Assembly (NCBI GenBank): GCA_001642005.1
Contig: LWCA01000029.1
Coordinates: 1-64,000, forward strand
DNA length: 64,000 bases
Direction of reading: 5' to 3'
DNA from: Intoshia linei
Lineage: Eukaryota > Orthonectida > Rhopaluridae
A program made the translations under genes and the position numbers. Of this stretch, positions 1 through 13,300 are shown in pieces (the stretch's first letter is position 1; each line of letters opens with the position of its first letter). The notes below the pieces were generated by a model. The model worked only from the letters and a program-made list of their open reading frames with translations, ran no database searches and had not been told where the DNA came from.

Positions 1-12
1 AGTGATACAGAA

Positions 13-1371
13 ATGGGATATTGTACCATAATGAAGAAATTATTGGCCATTGTTTATTCTGTTTTGAAATTAAGATATTACTTGTCAGGATCACATTTTA
101 CAGTGATCATTGACCATAATCCATTGGTTCAATTGAAAATGTCAAAAAATCTAACTAATAAACAATATCGCTGGTTCGACAAATTATCCGACTTTGATTA
201 TGATCTGGTTTATAGCCCTGGAAAATTAAATTTTACAGCTGATGTACTTTCTCGGCAATTTGATATTAATTCTCTTGAATTTACGGATATTAAGAGGTTA
301 GTTAGTCAAAAAAATGATGCTGATATTGTTGATATTTTGAACACAGGTATATCTAATATTAAATTATATAACAAATATATCAAATTAAAATCGAAAATGA
401 TACATTATATATTATACACAAAAGAAATCGACTTATACTCGTTCCTAGTGATTGTGTCTGTTATTTTGGAACATTTTCACAAGTCACCTTGTTATGTGCA
501 TCCTGAAATTACCAAATGTTTCAAAGCTATAAAAAAAAACTTTTTCTGGCCTTAAATGTACAATGATAAAAAAAATTTTTAAATGCAATAACTGTAATGT
601 ATCTAAATCTCGAAATCATTTACATACTAATCCTCTTCAAACAGTTAAATCTCATTATTTTAATGAACTATGGCAGATTGATATTTTAGGCAAATTACTT
701 GAAACTAACAATTTAAATTGTTTTATTATAGTTATGGTGGATCACTTTTCGGGCTGGATAGAGGCGCGAGCTGTAAACAATATTTCTGCGCAAACAGTAT
801 CCGAAACAATATTTAATTGCATTATATTTCGCTATGGTTCGCTTGCTCAGATTCATACTGATTGTGGTCGTCAATTTGAAAGCGAGTTAAATAATCAATT
901 GTGTTAAACATACTCTATAAATTTAAGTCATTCAAAACCATATATGCACAATGAAAATGGCTTAGTGGAACGTTACAACAGGTCAATTAGAGAAAAATTG
1001 CAAATTTTTGATAACCAATATTCTTTAGATTGGGATGAATTGCTCCCATATGTATTAATGAGTTTACGTACTCTACCAACTTCTAGAAATGATATTATTC
1101 CCTTTGAAATTATTTATGGCATATCAAATTTAGATCAGAATTACTTTCTCATTCAAAAAATCATAAATTGAAACACAATCGTCTTGTCAAACGTAACTAC
1201 GATTCCAAGGTTCAAAAGTCAGCTTCACTTCATGCTAAAAATTATGTTCATAATGAACCAATTTTAAACAAACAACAAAATTTATATAAACCTATATCTC
1301 TTACCAAACGTTCTCGATCTACTCAACCTCCATCTTATTTGAATGATTATATTCTTGAGGGGAAGATGTAA
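13..1371 (+). mobile_element. Ty3/gypsy-type retrotransposon pol remnant (RNase H to integrase), broken
   Basis: Three consecutive reading frames form the 3' half of a gypsy-type polyprotein cut off by the left window edge. 13-555 carries the end of the RNase H/tether region (IDHNPLV, then a DVLSR box) and the start of the integrase. 563-907 holds the integrase zinc-knuckle cysteines (CNNC) and two core acidic residues, in WQIDIL and HTDCGRQF. 944-1171 holds the catalytic Glu in NGLVERYNR. 1168-1371 is a basic tail. Frame breaks at about 553-563 and 907-944 and a stop at 1171 separate the pieces, so it cannot encode an intact pol. I found no LTR or target duplication after 1371. Domain identity is secure from the RNase H and DDE motif order. 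Family-level placement is by general resemblance. Confidence 0.9.
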
Positions 1372-1589
1372 TGATATATAATATCACTATGAAGATTGAA
1401 AATGAGATTGATTGTTATTTATTTATATTATCAACCTAAGTTGAATTTGCTGGTTCTATTAAAAGCTATTATTTAAATCTTACTAATTATACTACGCAAT
1501 GAATTATTGTATTTATTTTATTTTATAAATACGTTGCTGTAGTGTTAAAATGTAAGTTAATTTTATACAAAATGTTTGAAAATGAAAAT

Positions 1590-2213
1590 TTGAAATTTAA
1601 AAATTGCGAAGGAATGAATTATATAGATTTTCACCTATATGTCTTTATTGGAAATGTGTAGACGTACGTAAATGACGTATTTCTAGGGTTGAATTTTGTA
1701 TTTATATTAACTGGAATAAGCTCTATCAGAATAATTTTTTTTTTTTTTAATTTTCGGACTGTTAATAAAATATATAAATACTAAAATGCTTTTTTGATTG
1801 TAAAGTCATCACTTATTCGGATTGAATTTGTTTATTTGTGTTAACAGGATACAACTGTACCACCTGTAAATTTTTGAAATTCTAGGGCTGTTTTACATAA
1901 AAAAAGTAATTTGGGGTTTTGGCCCTGAAGAGATAATTTTTATAAATTTAAATTTATGATAATGTTTATGATTTTAAAATCCGCATCAGCGTATGTATTT
2001 TTTTAAAATATCTAACTCGTTTGATTTTCAAAAAGAGGGACAACTAAGGTTTTTGACCCGTAAGATGTTAAATTGGGAGGTTGGAATTTAGATTAATATA
2101 CGTCCCAGAAAAAACTGTAATTTAAATGTGGTCTTTAAAAAATTCTAAGACGTGTAGTTATTTAAATAAAGTTGAACACACACAAACAAAAATCGCGTAG
2201 CCTTTTCTATAAG
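1590..2213 (-). mobile_element. Helitron-family fragment (5' part of the dispersed family)
   Basis: Read on the minus strand this begins with the family's 5' region (GCTACGCGATTTTTGTTTG followed by GT repeats, near 2213) and continues through the modules whose plus-strand reading includes ggttttggccctgaagag. It ends near the conserved ggaatgaattatatagat stretch at about 1613. I see no hairpin-CTAG 3' end, so the copy is 3'-truncated. Confidence 0.65.
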
Positions 2214-2289
2214 TTATCATAATGTATAATAATTATAAAATAAAATTAAATAATAATAATAATTCCAATTTTTTAAGTTTCATATTAAC

Positions 2290-2903
2290 CAGTGATTCCC
2301 AACGTGGGACGTGCGTCCACCACTGAGGCTTAAAAAATTTGAGTGGAGCTTGTAAATATTAGGTTGGGCTTTAAAAATTTTAGAAAACAAAATAATTGAT
2401 TAGTTATTAATGATTTCTATTGTTACAAATTCATTGATAAGCTCATTTTTATATTAAAATTTACATATATTTTTTGATTACAATGATCATTGACCACATC
2501 ATATTTATATCAGGAATTTATCACATTTCACTGAAAAGTTATAACTTATAACTACCATTGAAACACAGTTGTAAACTTTACCGGGTAAAGTTACAGCAAT
2601 GATAATTTTTGAACAAGACAGACTAAAATTTGGTAAATTGGCATATTTTTGATAGACTAAAAATATTTCCACCAAACTAAAAATATTTCCACCAAACTAA
2701 AAAATCACAAATGAATTCGGTTGATTATATGTTATATTTAGGTATATTAAATTTTAATTTTACCCTATTTTGTTGCGCAATAATATATAAACATAAAAAA
2801 TTTGTTAGGACACCACATGGAAATAGTTATACATTATGGTGGGGCGTAGAAATTTCGTAAGGATAAAAGTGGGAAATGACACTTAAAAGGTTGGGAAACA
2901 CTG
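2290..2903. mobile_element. hAT-type MITE, 614 bp, 8 bp target duplication
   Basis: The ends are inverted: CAGTGATTCCCAACGTGGG on the left, and on the right a sequence ending GGTTGGGAAACACTG. The flanking octamers are ATATTAAC (2282-2289) and ATATAAAC (2904-2911), 7 of 8 identical, as expected of an 8 bp hAT target-site duplication. There is no transposase inside. Related ends occur at 36553 and 53467-53481. Confidence 0.8.
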
Positions 2904-3829
2904 ATATAAACAATTTGTATATTAAATTATTTTAATTTAAAGCTATATATTTATTTGTACCTGAATTAATGTTTGTGTTTTATGTTATATTATAATTAGT
3001 GAAATTATATACGATTGATATATTTTTTTAAAAGCAATATAATTTGTTTATAGAGGGGTTATTTTATAAAGAGGTTTCACTGTAGTACAATATTCATTAA
3101 CTACGATATGTATTATATTTCTAAAATTATCATAGAAGAGTATTCAGATTTACTATTACTTTTTTAAACGTTCCCGTGTGTTCAGATTATAATGACCTCA
3201 CCGTATATTGTAAAATTATCATAATTATAATTATGCCTGTATTTTCACCTGTAAATTAAATACTTATTGTTATAAGATTACATTTGTATTTGTAGTATTT
3301 GCACTTAAATTTTAATCTCGTTAAAAATTTCATATTTAAGTGCGTCTATAATTTTGTTTTCCATTCATCGTGCCGAATGTGCAATGCGATAATAAATGGT
3401 TAGTTTTTTGATCCGAATGAAATGTTTAAAAGGCGTAATAATTTAATAATAACTTTTAATGAACATTTTTTACCTGATCTATATTTCTAGCTTGACTTAT
3501 AAAATAATTTTATTAGGTTACAAATATCATACTTTGTTTTGTTAGGGAGAAATGCCATAATTACTGAGCTACTTAGAATTCGTACTATAATTTTATAGTC
3601 TAAAATGTAAATCATTCGATACAGTGGAGATAATTGACCCAACCTCCTATTATTTATTACGATACCAGTTTAAGTTAACATTTTTAATGTTCAAATATTT
3701 ATTTCTTGTTATTATAATGGAAAAAGTTAAGTATCGATTTTTAGTTTTAAGTAAATTTGAATTTCATAAATCAGTAAATTTCATATTTGAATTTGATATA
3801 GTCATAATTACTGACTAATTTTAAACATA

Positions 3830-3931
3830 ATGACTATATTAAATTTAAATATGACCATATTAAATGCAAACATGACTATATCATATACAAACATAAACTA
3901 CTTTTGTGCAAACATGACTATATAAATAAAG
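3830..3931. repeat. 21 bp tandem repeat, about 4.5 units
   Basis: Diverged units follow the pattern ATGACTATATNAAATGCAAAC, starting near 3830, 3851, 3872, 3893 and 3914. Each unit is 21 bases. This is a minisatellite in the spacer upstream of MADD. Confidence 0.7.
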
Positions 3932-4329
3932 AATATAAATAATATATATATTGTGGGATATTATCAATAAAATTGATTTATAAAATGTTACATGTGGCCT
4001 AATTAATTAATGATATTTATGAGCCATACTTAAATTAATGTTTTCTATGCAAAATTCACCTCGGAATAAATTTAATCAACTATTGAAAATGTCTATCGTA
4101 TAAATTCCAATGTTAAACCTGGTGAGGATCCATAATTTAAATTGCGACATAAAATTTTATTAATTATGTTGATTAAAATCGATCGATTCGTGGTAGTAAT
4201 AGTAATGTAAAATAATTTCCTAGTGATTTCCGTAAAGTAGATCAAATGAAAATAAGACAAGAGTAAATTACAAAAAAAATTGCTATTTTTAGAAATAATT
4301 TCATTGTCAATTTGTAATTGATACCTTGA

Positions 4330-7300
4330 ATGGAAAATTACAATGACGTTGTATACCCAATATCAGAAAGGCTAATAGACTATGTAATTTTCGTGGGACA
4401 TAAATATGAAAAAAAACATAATGAAAAACAACACGAAACTGATTATAACGGTAAAATAAAACCTCAAATTTTGAGACGCTTTCCAACAAACAATCATTCT
4501 GATTTTGCTTTACCTGACGATGTTGTATATTTTTGCCTACCAGACGGCATAAAAGAGTATGGAGCCAATGATTTTTCTCACCACGAACAAGAATCAAACA
4601 CTTTCATTTTTACTTTAACCAATAAGGACACATCTATTGTTCGGTATGGGGTATGCACTCAATTTTATCGCAGTGTTTCCGACGTGTATAGCTTAATCAC
4701 TATGTGTATGGTGTCTCATCATAACATGTTCAAAAACTTTAGAAAATGCCTACTTGTTCTCAAGCAGCTCATGAACGTTGTTAAAAATGACGATCAAGTT
4801 ATTGCTTTGGGGTAATTTCATATTATATACTTTTATTACATTTCTATATTTATCAATTTTAGAGAATGTCCATGGTCACTTTTTTTGCACGATACAAAAA
4901 AAAATTCCGATATTTATCCCAAAATATTAATGGATATTGAACTATGGATAATAAATTTACTTAATACACATAGTCCTATTCCTAATGTGTCTAAAATCCA
5001 AGTAAATTTATTTATTATATCATTTGTACGTCATTAGATGGATTTATTGCCTCAAAGTATCGGAAATACGCTGGTTTTTGCATCTCCTGACATCACAAGG
5101 TTTGAACTTATCGATTTTCCTTTTCATATTCCATTCGAGCTTATTGGGGTAGAAAAGTGCATAACTATTTTGAAGTTGATACTTTTTGAACAAAAGGTAT
5201 TTCATACATAAAATTTGCACGCATTGAACTTCACTTGTATCATACAAGTTGTATGTAAATATAAATTAATTGTTGCTATAAATGTCTGTCTATCTAGCTA
5301 TAACTCTATCTGTGTGTTATCATTTATTTAAAACTAACACTTCCCGAAAATTTAAAAATAAAAATTATAAGACACTTTTTCTCTGCACAGAGGTTAGGAT
5401 CAATTTAAATGTCCGCAATCGTTATCTTCACGGTCAAAACGCATATTACCATTTTTTTCAAAAATGAATAAAAAGTTAGAATCAATGAATTTAAAAAAAA
5501 ATTGTAATTCAGTCTATCTGGGCCAATCCATTGTCATAAATTATATTAATTGAACAAATTGCAAAATTTCGAAATGTAATAATCCCTCTGTTCCGAAATA
5601 ATTTTTACATATTATCATGACTTTTTGTTTCAAAATAATGTTTACATTTCCAAACTTTTATATCATCATTGCAAAACATTTATAAATACTATTGAAACTA
5701 ATTTTAACATTTATTAAACAAAACTACATTTTATTTAAGATAATAAGTCTTCAATTTTACAGGGTATGCTCATCAATATTTTGCCGAGCCGTAAGGATCG
5801 CTTCTGGTTTGCAAGTTAGGGATACTGGTAGAGTACCATTCTTGCGAAGCCTTGCTTTTCCGATATGCGATAGCTTATATCATTTCCTCCTTTCGCAATA
5901 ATCGTCTCCTCCATACATTGCTGAAGCGTTAAAAATACATTGTCCAGCTTATCTGGGTGTAGATCATTAAAAACATTACTCACGCAGCTAATCAGTTCGT
6001 GTCAATGATCTTCGGAGAATACTGATGTTGAACGGATTGGATGGCGTTGAAGAACCCGAGATCCAATACGTTCATGTTGGGGCTATTAGGTGGTTGGTTT
6101 TTAGACACAATGGAAAACCCAAACACAAAAATATCAAAAAAAAAATAAAATTATTAACATAATTTAATGTGAACAAAAAATAAAATTTTTTTTAGTCTAG
6201 GCGTATTAGATCGTAATCTATCAGAAACTTAATAAAACTAAAAGTTAACCAAAAAGAGTGATAATCGAAAAGGTTTATTCCAAATGTAAACATTATTGCG
6301 GAACAGAGGGAGTATAATTTATGTAGGTAATATATATTCATAATATAATGGTTTCATTTTCCAGTGTTCATATCATATATCATTACTTGTAATATAATGA
6401 TTATTTTAATGATTATAATATTATTTTTAAGATTATTTTCAAATCAAGAGATTATAATACATTAACCATGACAATAACTGCATTTATTAATATGCTGAGT
6501 CCGATGAAATACATGTTTCCTCTTATACCACTTTTACCAGCCTCCATGCCTCAATCCGAACAAGTACGAAAATTATTATTTAAATTTTAAATTTATTATT
6601 TTAGATTTTTCTTGCTCCAACCCCATATGTCATAGGTGTATCAAAATGCTTTTTTGATCAAGATAAAAAGTTAAAGATTCCCAATGATGTTTGGATGATT
6701 GATATAGATTCCAGTGAGGTTCGTCAACTTTTGTACATCATACACTAGGGTAACGGTTCTCAAGTGCACTTGCGCAAACCATTATTGTCCTCATGAAAAA
6801 TTTATTGGTCCTTAGATAATTATAATATATACCAGTAAGTATGTATTAGGTTAAACGATCAGAAAATACAATTATAAATTATTAAACAATAATATGGGCT
6901 TTTATTAATTTTAGTTGATTGAATTTAAATTTAAAAAAAAATTTTTTTTTTAATTTCGATATGCTCCTATTTATTATTATATATTTCTGAAAAACTGAAT
7001 TTCAAATAAACATTTAAATATAATTAATTTATAATTATTATGATAATTATACATTGTATAATATTGTAACATACATATATTGAATACGATTACTACCCTT
7101 AGTTACGTCCATATAAAAATAAAGTTGCTAAAAATATGTCTTCGAGTATACGTGTCATTTTATACATATTACATATCATTTATGTAGAAAACTGACACTC
7201 GCAGAAAATTAATAAACAAAAATTCTATAAATGCTTTTTTCCTACATAGACGATAAATTGAAACCTCCGCAATCTTCACCATTACGATCAAAACCACACA

Positions 7301-10300
7301 TTACTCAATTTATTTTTCAGTCTTTTAGGCTTAATGAATTATATTAAATTTTATTAATAGTAACTTGCTACTTCATCATCACAACACCAATATAACAATT
7401 ATTTAGAAATATGAAAAACCTAATCGTATTATAATTATAGTCGAATCTCTATTATACATACAGCAAATTATACACAATACAACAATAATTTTGTGCTATT
7501 TTTGTTATAACTAAGACAAATTTAAATTACAACTAATAAATAAAGGTAATTTGGCGCATAATTTGAAAACTAACGATAATGAAAATTAAGAGAAAGTTAT
7601 AAATTTGTTTGATAAAATCATAATAATTGATGAGGTATAATCAGGAATTATATACAAAAATTGTAGTTTAAATGTAAATATGAATAAATTATATCTTTTT
7701 TATTCTTATTGTATAAATTATTATTCCGTTATCGATTACTGTATATCAGTGATTCTCAAATATGCCCATTTTTCGTTATATTTTTCGAGGTCTGCCAAAT
7801 ATTTTTAATAATTTGAATTTACCGATATTTCAATTATAAACCCCCCAAAATCAATTCTCATTAATTGTCAATTACTCTTATAAATTTTATATCAATAAAA
7901 TAAAAATTGTGGTACGCGATGGTCCTAAATTATTATATATTACCCTGCTATATATACAAATAGATGTTGTTTTTACGTAGCACAACACACTCGGATCAGG
8001 GAATATTAATATTTAGACTCAATTAATTTTTAAAATAAAATTTCATCATTATTTAGTATAAAATAATCTATTAAAAATACTAATTGTTATTTCAACAGAA
8101 TTATCTAAATTTAAAATGTAATATGAAGTTTTGATTATCTATATGTACTAAAGTTAAATTTACCATTTTGCTGTATGTATGTATTATCGAAATTCCACTG
8201 TATATCTTAGAATCATAATTAATATATTTTTTTAAATTTTCCACTTATATAAAGCTGCCAGATTAAAAACGTACTCATATTACTTAGTTACAAAATTATT
8301 ATGTTGAATTAGAATTTTACAAGTTTTTAGTATTAAATTATATAAAATACAATTGTAAATTTAATTTAAATATTATATTATTGGAATTAATCGTATACCA
8401 TAGCGTATTAAATTTTAAAAATTATTAGAAATTTAATTATTTTATTAATTAGTAAAAGTTTATTATAATAAACTTACATTTTTAGTACGTTTTTATCAGT
8501 GCTGCCTAAAATGTACTTTTACAAAAAACGTACTTCTGGCAGCTTTAACTTATAAGATACTATAATAATATTACAATACGAATGGAAATCTACGAAATTA
8601 ACGTCTTCATGGTCAAATAAGCACTTTATTTTTTTTATTTTTCATTTTTATTTCAGTAATTAATAGTAATTAGATCAGCGCTATAACGCTAAAAAATATT
8701 AATAAAAATAAAATAAACGTTATAATAAATATAATAATAAATAACATAATAGCGTTGGGTAATAAAAGTAATTTTTTCCTTGTTTGGACAGACTAATTGT
8801 TAAATTAAAATATTTGTATCTCACCTTAATTTGCTTGCATCAACTGATATACAATAATATTTTATCAGTGATTAGCTAATGCCCTTTTTCACCAGATTAA
8901 TACACCAATTAATGATATTTGAATATCTTGTTATGGTTATGTACATTTTATATTAAAAATATTTTAGATTTTACGGCCAAGATATAAATACGTCTTACCA
9001 GCAATTCCGGAACCAGAGTATACCATATTACGAGTACATTTACATCAAACATTGGACAGTATTTCTCATGATAATGATATAAATCGACCCACTGCATGGC
9101 ATGATATATCATACTCCAAAAAACACGTGTAATTCATTTTCACATAATGTTTCAGTTATGGTTTTATAAATTTATTCAAATTTTTCTGTATGTCACAAAA
9201 CATATTATATTGACATTGATATTATTATATTCTATTGATATATTGACAAAGTGTTATTTACAACACAAAAATTTTTTTTAATTAAAAAAGATATAACAGA
9301 AATTTAATGGCATCAATTGTTTGTTAAAAATATTAAATGTACCATAAAAATTAAAAAAACTTGTATAAAAGGAATCCAGTATATTTTAATAATACATGTA
9401 TTTGTTATTCATTTCACAATTAATAGCTTGAAACAAAAAAATATAATATTTGGAAACGATATGGACTCAACTGACGTGGCTACCCGCGTGATTTTGGTAA
9501 GTTATAATTAAAATTAATAAATTACATTTTTCAAACATTTTTTTCACTTGAACATAATACACAATTGAAACATTATTTTAACTTGTGTTTTTATGTGTTA
9601 TAATATGGTTTTAAGTTGTTTATAAGATGACGAACTGTTAGTTACATTGTAATGCATAGTAACAAGTGACAACGGAAAGTATTTTTATCTTATTCCATAA
9701 TGACTTGTAACAACGAGCAAGTACCACTTGTAATTTATTGATTGTACATAGCAACAAGCATATTTTCCCTATTTACAAGTAGCTATTGTTATGATATAAG
9801 TATTCGTTTAATCATATTAATTATATAATATCATATAATTAATAATAAACATAATTAATTTTAATCTAGATAAATTTTTTTAATTCATCAAACACATTAA
9901 AAAATTTTTCCGATTATACGCGATTATTACGTCTATACCCACGGCCTGTTGTCGCATTTCAATATGAAGAATTTATTAAATCGAGAGCCTCACCATCAAC
10001 TTTTATTAAGCACTTGGCAAAAACCCAGGCAAGTTTATAACTGTATTAATACAATAAATTATACAATACAGTCCAATATATTTGTTGTAATAAATTATTC
10101 TTAGGCTGCTGAATATTTATCAGAATGGTTAATCAATCCATCAAATTTAAGTTATTTTCGAGTTTGTAATGGCATATATGATCCAATTAGTATTGGTGAT
10201 AAACCAAGATGGTATAATTCTACTCTACGTGGAGTTAAGTACAAACTTTTTGACAATTTAAATACACTCTCTAAATTAATGGATTACAATAATACAAATG

Positions 10301-13300
10301 GTCAAAATTATCAGCATCCAGATATACGTAATACATATATTTAATTATTATTAATATTTCAATATATAAATCATAGTTTTAATTAATTATTTTAGATATT
10401 GGAGATATTACATGCCAAGTCTATCTGGAAGATAAATTTTTAAATATTCCAGCAAATTTTAATAATGATGATTCGTCCAAGTACAATGTTGATACAGTTC
10501 CATCTTCAGAAGACGAAAAAAGTGATAATAATGAACATGGAGAGGTAATGCAAGTCTGTTATTTATTCATTATTTTTATTAAGATTTCGAAAGATGAAAA
10601 CAATACCGATGACGCTAATGTGACCAAAAAGTAATAACAATTTATATCAATTATCTAGCTGGTACACTGTATCAGTTACCGGTATGTTAAATATAAAAAA
10701 TATGTAAGTATATTTAATATATTCTGCTTTAATAATTTTTAATATTATTAATAGGGAAGACATAACTAATCAAGAATTGATGGTAATATTTTTAGCAATC
10801 TGTGTATATCATTTTAATAGAAACCAAAGAAATCCAAAGTTTACAACAATTTAATTAAAGATAGTATAATTTTGTTTAAAAATGCTTCAAATTCGTCAAG
10901 TAAATTGATATGCACTTATTATAATAAATAATAATAATTAATTATGATTGTATTATTATTATTTACCTGTTAATAAGTAATTTTATTGGATTTTAAAATA
11001 TTTTGATTATTAAAAAAATTTTTGTACCAGATAAAATTCAATAAGGACTATAGTTTGATTACACTACCCTGTATCATATAGTAAATATTGTATTTCTTCT
11101 ACGTGTTCGGATAAGTTCTTGGTCCTGAAAAAACGATTATGTGTCGAGTATTGGTGGAAATTTTTTTTAATATTCACAGTTTTCACATACGAGTACGCCA
11201 GTAAGTACAATGTAACACAAACGTACGTCGTACATTTTACTTACTGAATTGTAAATGGAAAAATTGTCAATTTTTGAATGACCATTATTTACTTTCATTT
11301 TTGTAAATTAATACGGTTTATAAAATCGAAAATGCAGATACATCTTACCATGCTCCAGCTAATTCCCCACAAAATCAAAAATGAGCCATTAAAAATTGAT
11401 GTATTTTATCCGGTCATTTTAGGTAAATGCACTGTTCTAGGTTTCATTTATTTATACATTTCATTTAGAACGCAAATTTTCTCACTTTTTTGATTTAAAA
11501 CTGGAGAAAACGTATTTATTTTAATATTATTTAATTACAGTATATATGAGATCTTAATCTTTTTCCACTTACGCCAAAATCCCAAAATTTAATAAACTTA
11601 AATTATAATTAAAAACTATTTGCACTATGTTTACGAAAAATGACTTATTATTCTATAACTATTTTCATTTTAAAAAAAAGGTAATCGGGTTTGGATTGTG
11701 AAAACAGTTTTTTGATGTTGGAATTTATGATATATTTTTTGTGTGCTTATGATTTTAAAAAAAAAGTTTTACAATCTATGCATGATGTCATATAGCCTTT
11801 AATGACCTTTCTAAGGCACTTAACTTGACATTTTAAAAATACACAAAATAGTAATGAGATTCAAGAATATAATTTTATTAAATATAATTATTAACGTCTT
11901 TAATTTATTTTATATTATTATTTACGCCTTATTTTCATAAAATACACCATACTATCATGGAGCGTCTTAGATTCTAAGACCTATGTTATACCCTAATACA
12001 CTTATTTTAGTATTATTGTTTCTTATTTCATTTTATTAATTAAAATTATTATTAATTAAAACTGATAGTTTAATAATGGTTTGTGTAAACATTATTTTTA
12101 TGCGGCCTGCGTAATAATTTTTTTAAAATTTGGCCCTCTAAGCACATTGAGACACCCTAATTTAAACCAAAAATGCGATTATTATTGTTTATTATTATTA
12201 TAACGATATTAAATAATTATTTAATGTTGACTTTGTGGATAATAATTTGAAGGGATCGGTCAAAAAATATATTGTTAAAAGGGGTCGATAGACAAAATAA
12301 GTTTGTAATACCGCCTGTATATAAGTGACGTCGCATAGCTTGTTCCCGATAATTATGATATTATCGTAAACATGGTTTAAAATAATCCATTATTACACTA
12401 GAGATTCTCATAACAGGATGGTGACTATAATTGATGATATTTTAATTGGAAAAAAGATTGGTTGGTTAACTAGTACCTATATTAAACGATTAATCGGCAA
12501 TGAAAAAGTTTGCGGTGAATTTATATTTTTGCTTCACAATAAAATGATTTCTCACGCTTCACACCAATCCACCTTCAATGTGGTAATTTAATAAATTTTA
12601 TACTTGTAATTGTATATTGATACTGGCATATAATATGAGATGAAATAATATCATTAAAACTTTCAAATCTGATATATCCCTAAATGTGGTGTAAATGTTA
12701 GATTTCGTTATTCATTAGCAATTTCTCCACGGTTCCGAATCACTATTTTAAATTTTACAAACATATCATTTGAGATTGAAAGGTTAAGATGGTCAAAAAA
12801 ATAATTTTTAAAAGTTCAATTTGAAAAATGAAGCCTTAGCAAAATGAAGGGTCGGAGTGACAAATGCAATTACAAATAAAATGAAATTTAATTTAGGAAG
12901 TTTCATATGACATTGCCGAGTCTTTATTATTGGTACTCAAAAACACTTTAAAAATATCTAATGAAAGATTTATGGAAAAGAATTTAAATAATTATTATAC
13001 AGTATATTTGGTCCTAGAAATTTTAAGAATAGCATATGTAAATGAAAATTATAACCGAAAAAAATCCTCGGAGGTAAAATTTTTAATTGTCTAATTTTCA
13101 AATTGATTGTTACAATTTCCAAATAACAGGTCATTTTTATAACTTTTATTTGTTCAGGGTATGTTTTTATCAAAAAATGTTGGTACCACCTTTGATACTA
13201 TATTAGTAAAAAACCCTAAATCTATTTGGTTGGGCCTTGGAAATGATCTAAATCAATTGATCTCTATTATAATAAATTTAATAAGTAGTATTGATTTGAA

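Larger units (their letters stand above)
1372..4329. other. Repeat-filled spacer between gypsy remnant and MADD
   Basis: There is no credible host exon in this 3 kb. It holds a reverse-oriented Helitron-family fragment (about 1590-2213), a 614 bp hAT-type MITE (2290-2903), a short duplication of a 20-22 bp unit at about 2655-2700, and a 21 bp tandem repeat (about 3830-3931). The open frame at 3624-3818 shows no domain and is low-complexity, so I do not call it a gene. Confidence 0.6.
6719..8967. other. Long MADD intron filled with repeat debris
   Basis: This 2.2 kb intron contains a decayed Helitron-like stretch (about 7100-7330), a hAT-like end (CAGTGATTCTCAAA near 7747), the first copy of a segment repeated at 16120 (8004-8202), and a 296 bp inverted-repeat element (8251-8546). 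There is no coding signal. Confidence 0.55.

Noticed and set aside
4307-4597. Minus-strand frame opposite MADD exon 1
   Set aside because: It is antisense to a clear uDENN coding exon and has no recognisable domain.
9317-9426. Open frame upstream of the MADD exon at 9427
   Set aside because: Phase and family alignment place the exon start at 9427 after ttaatag. The upstream part is intron.
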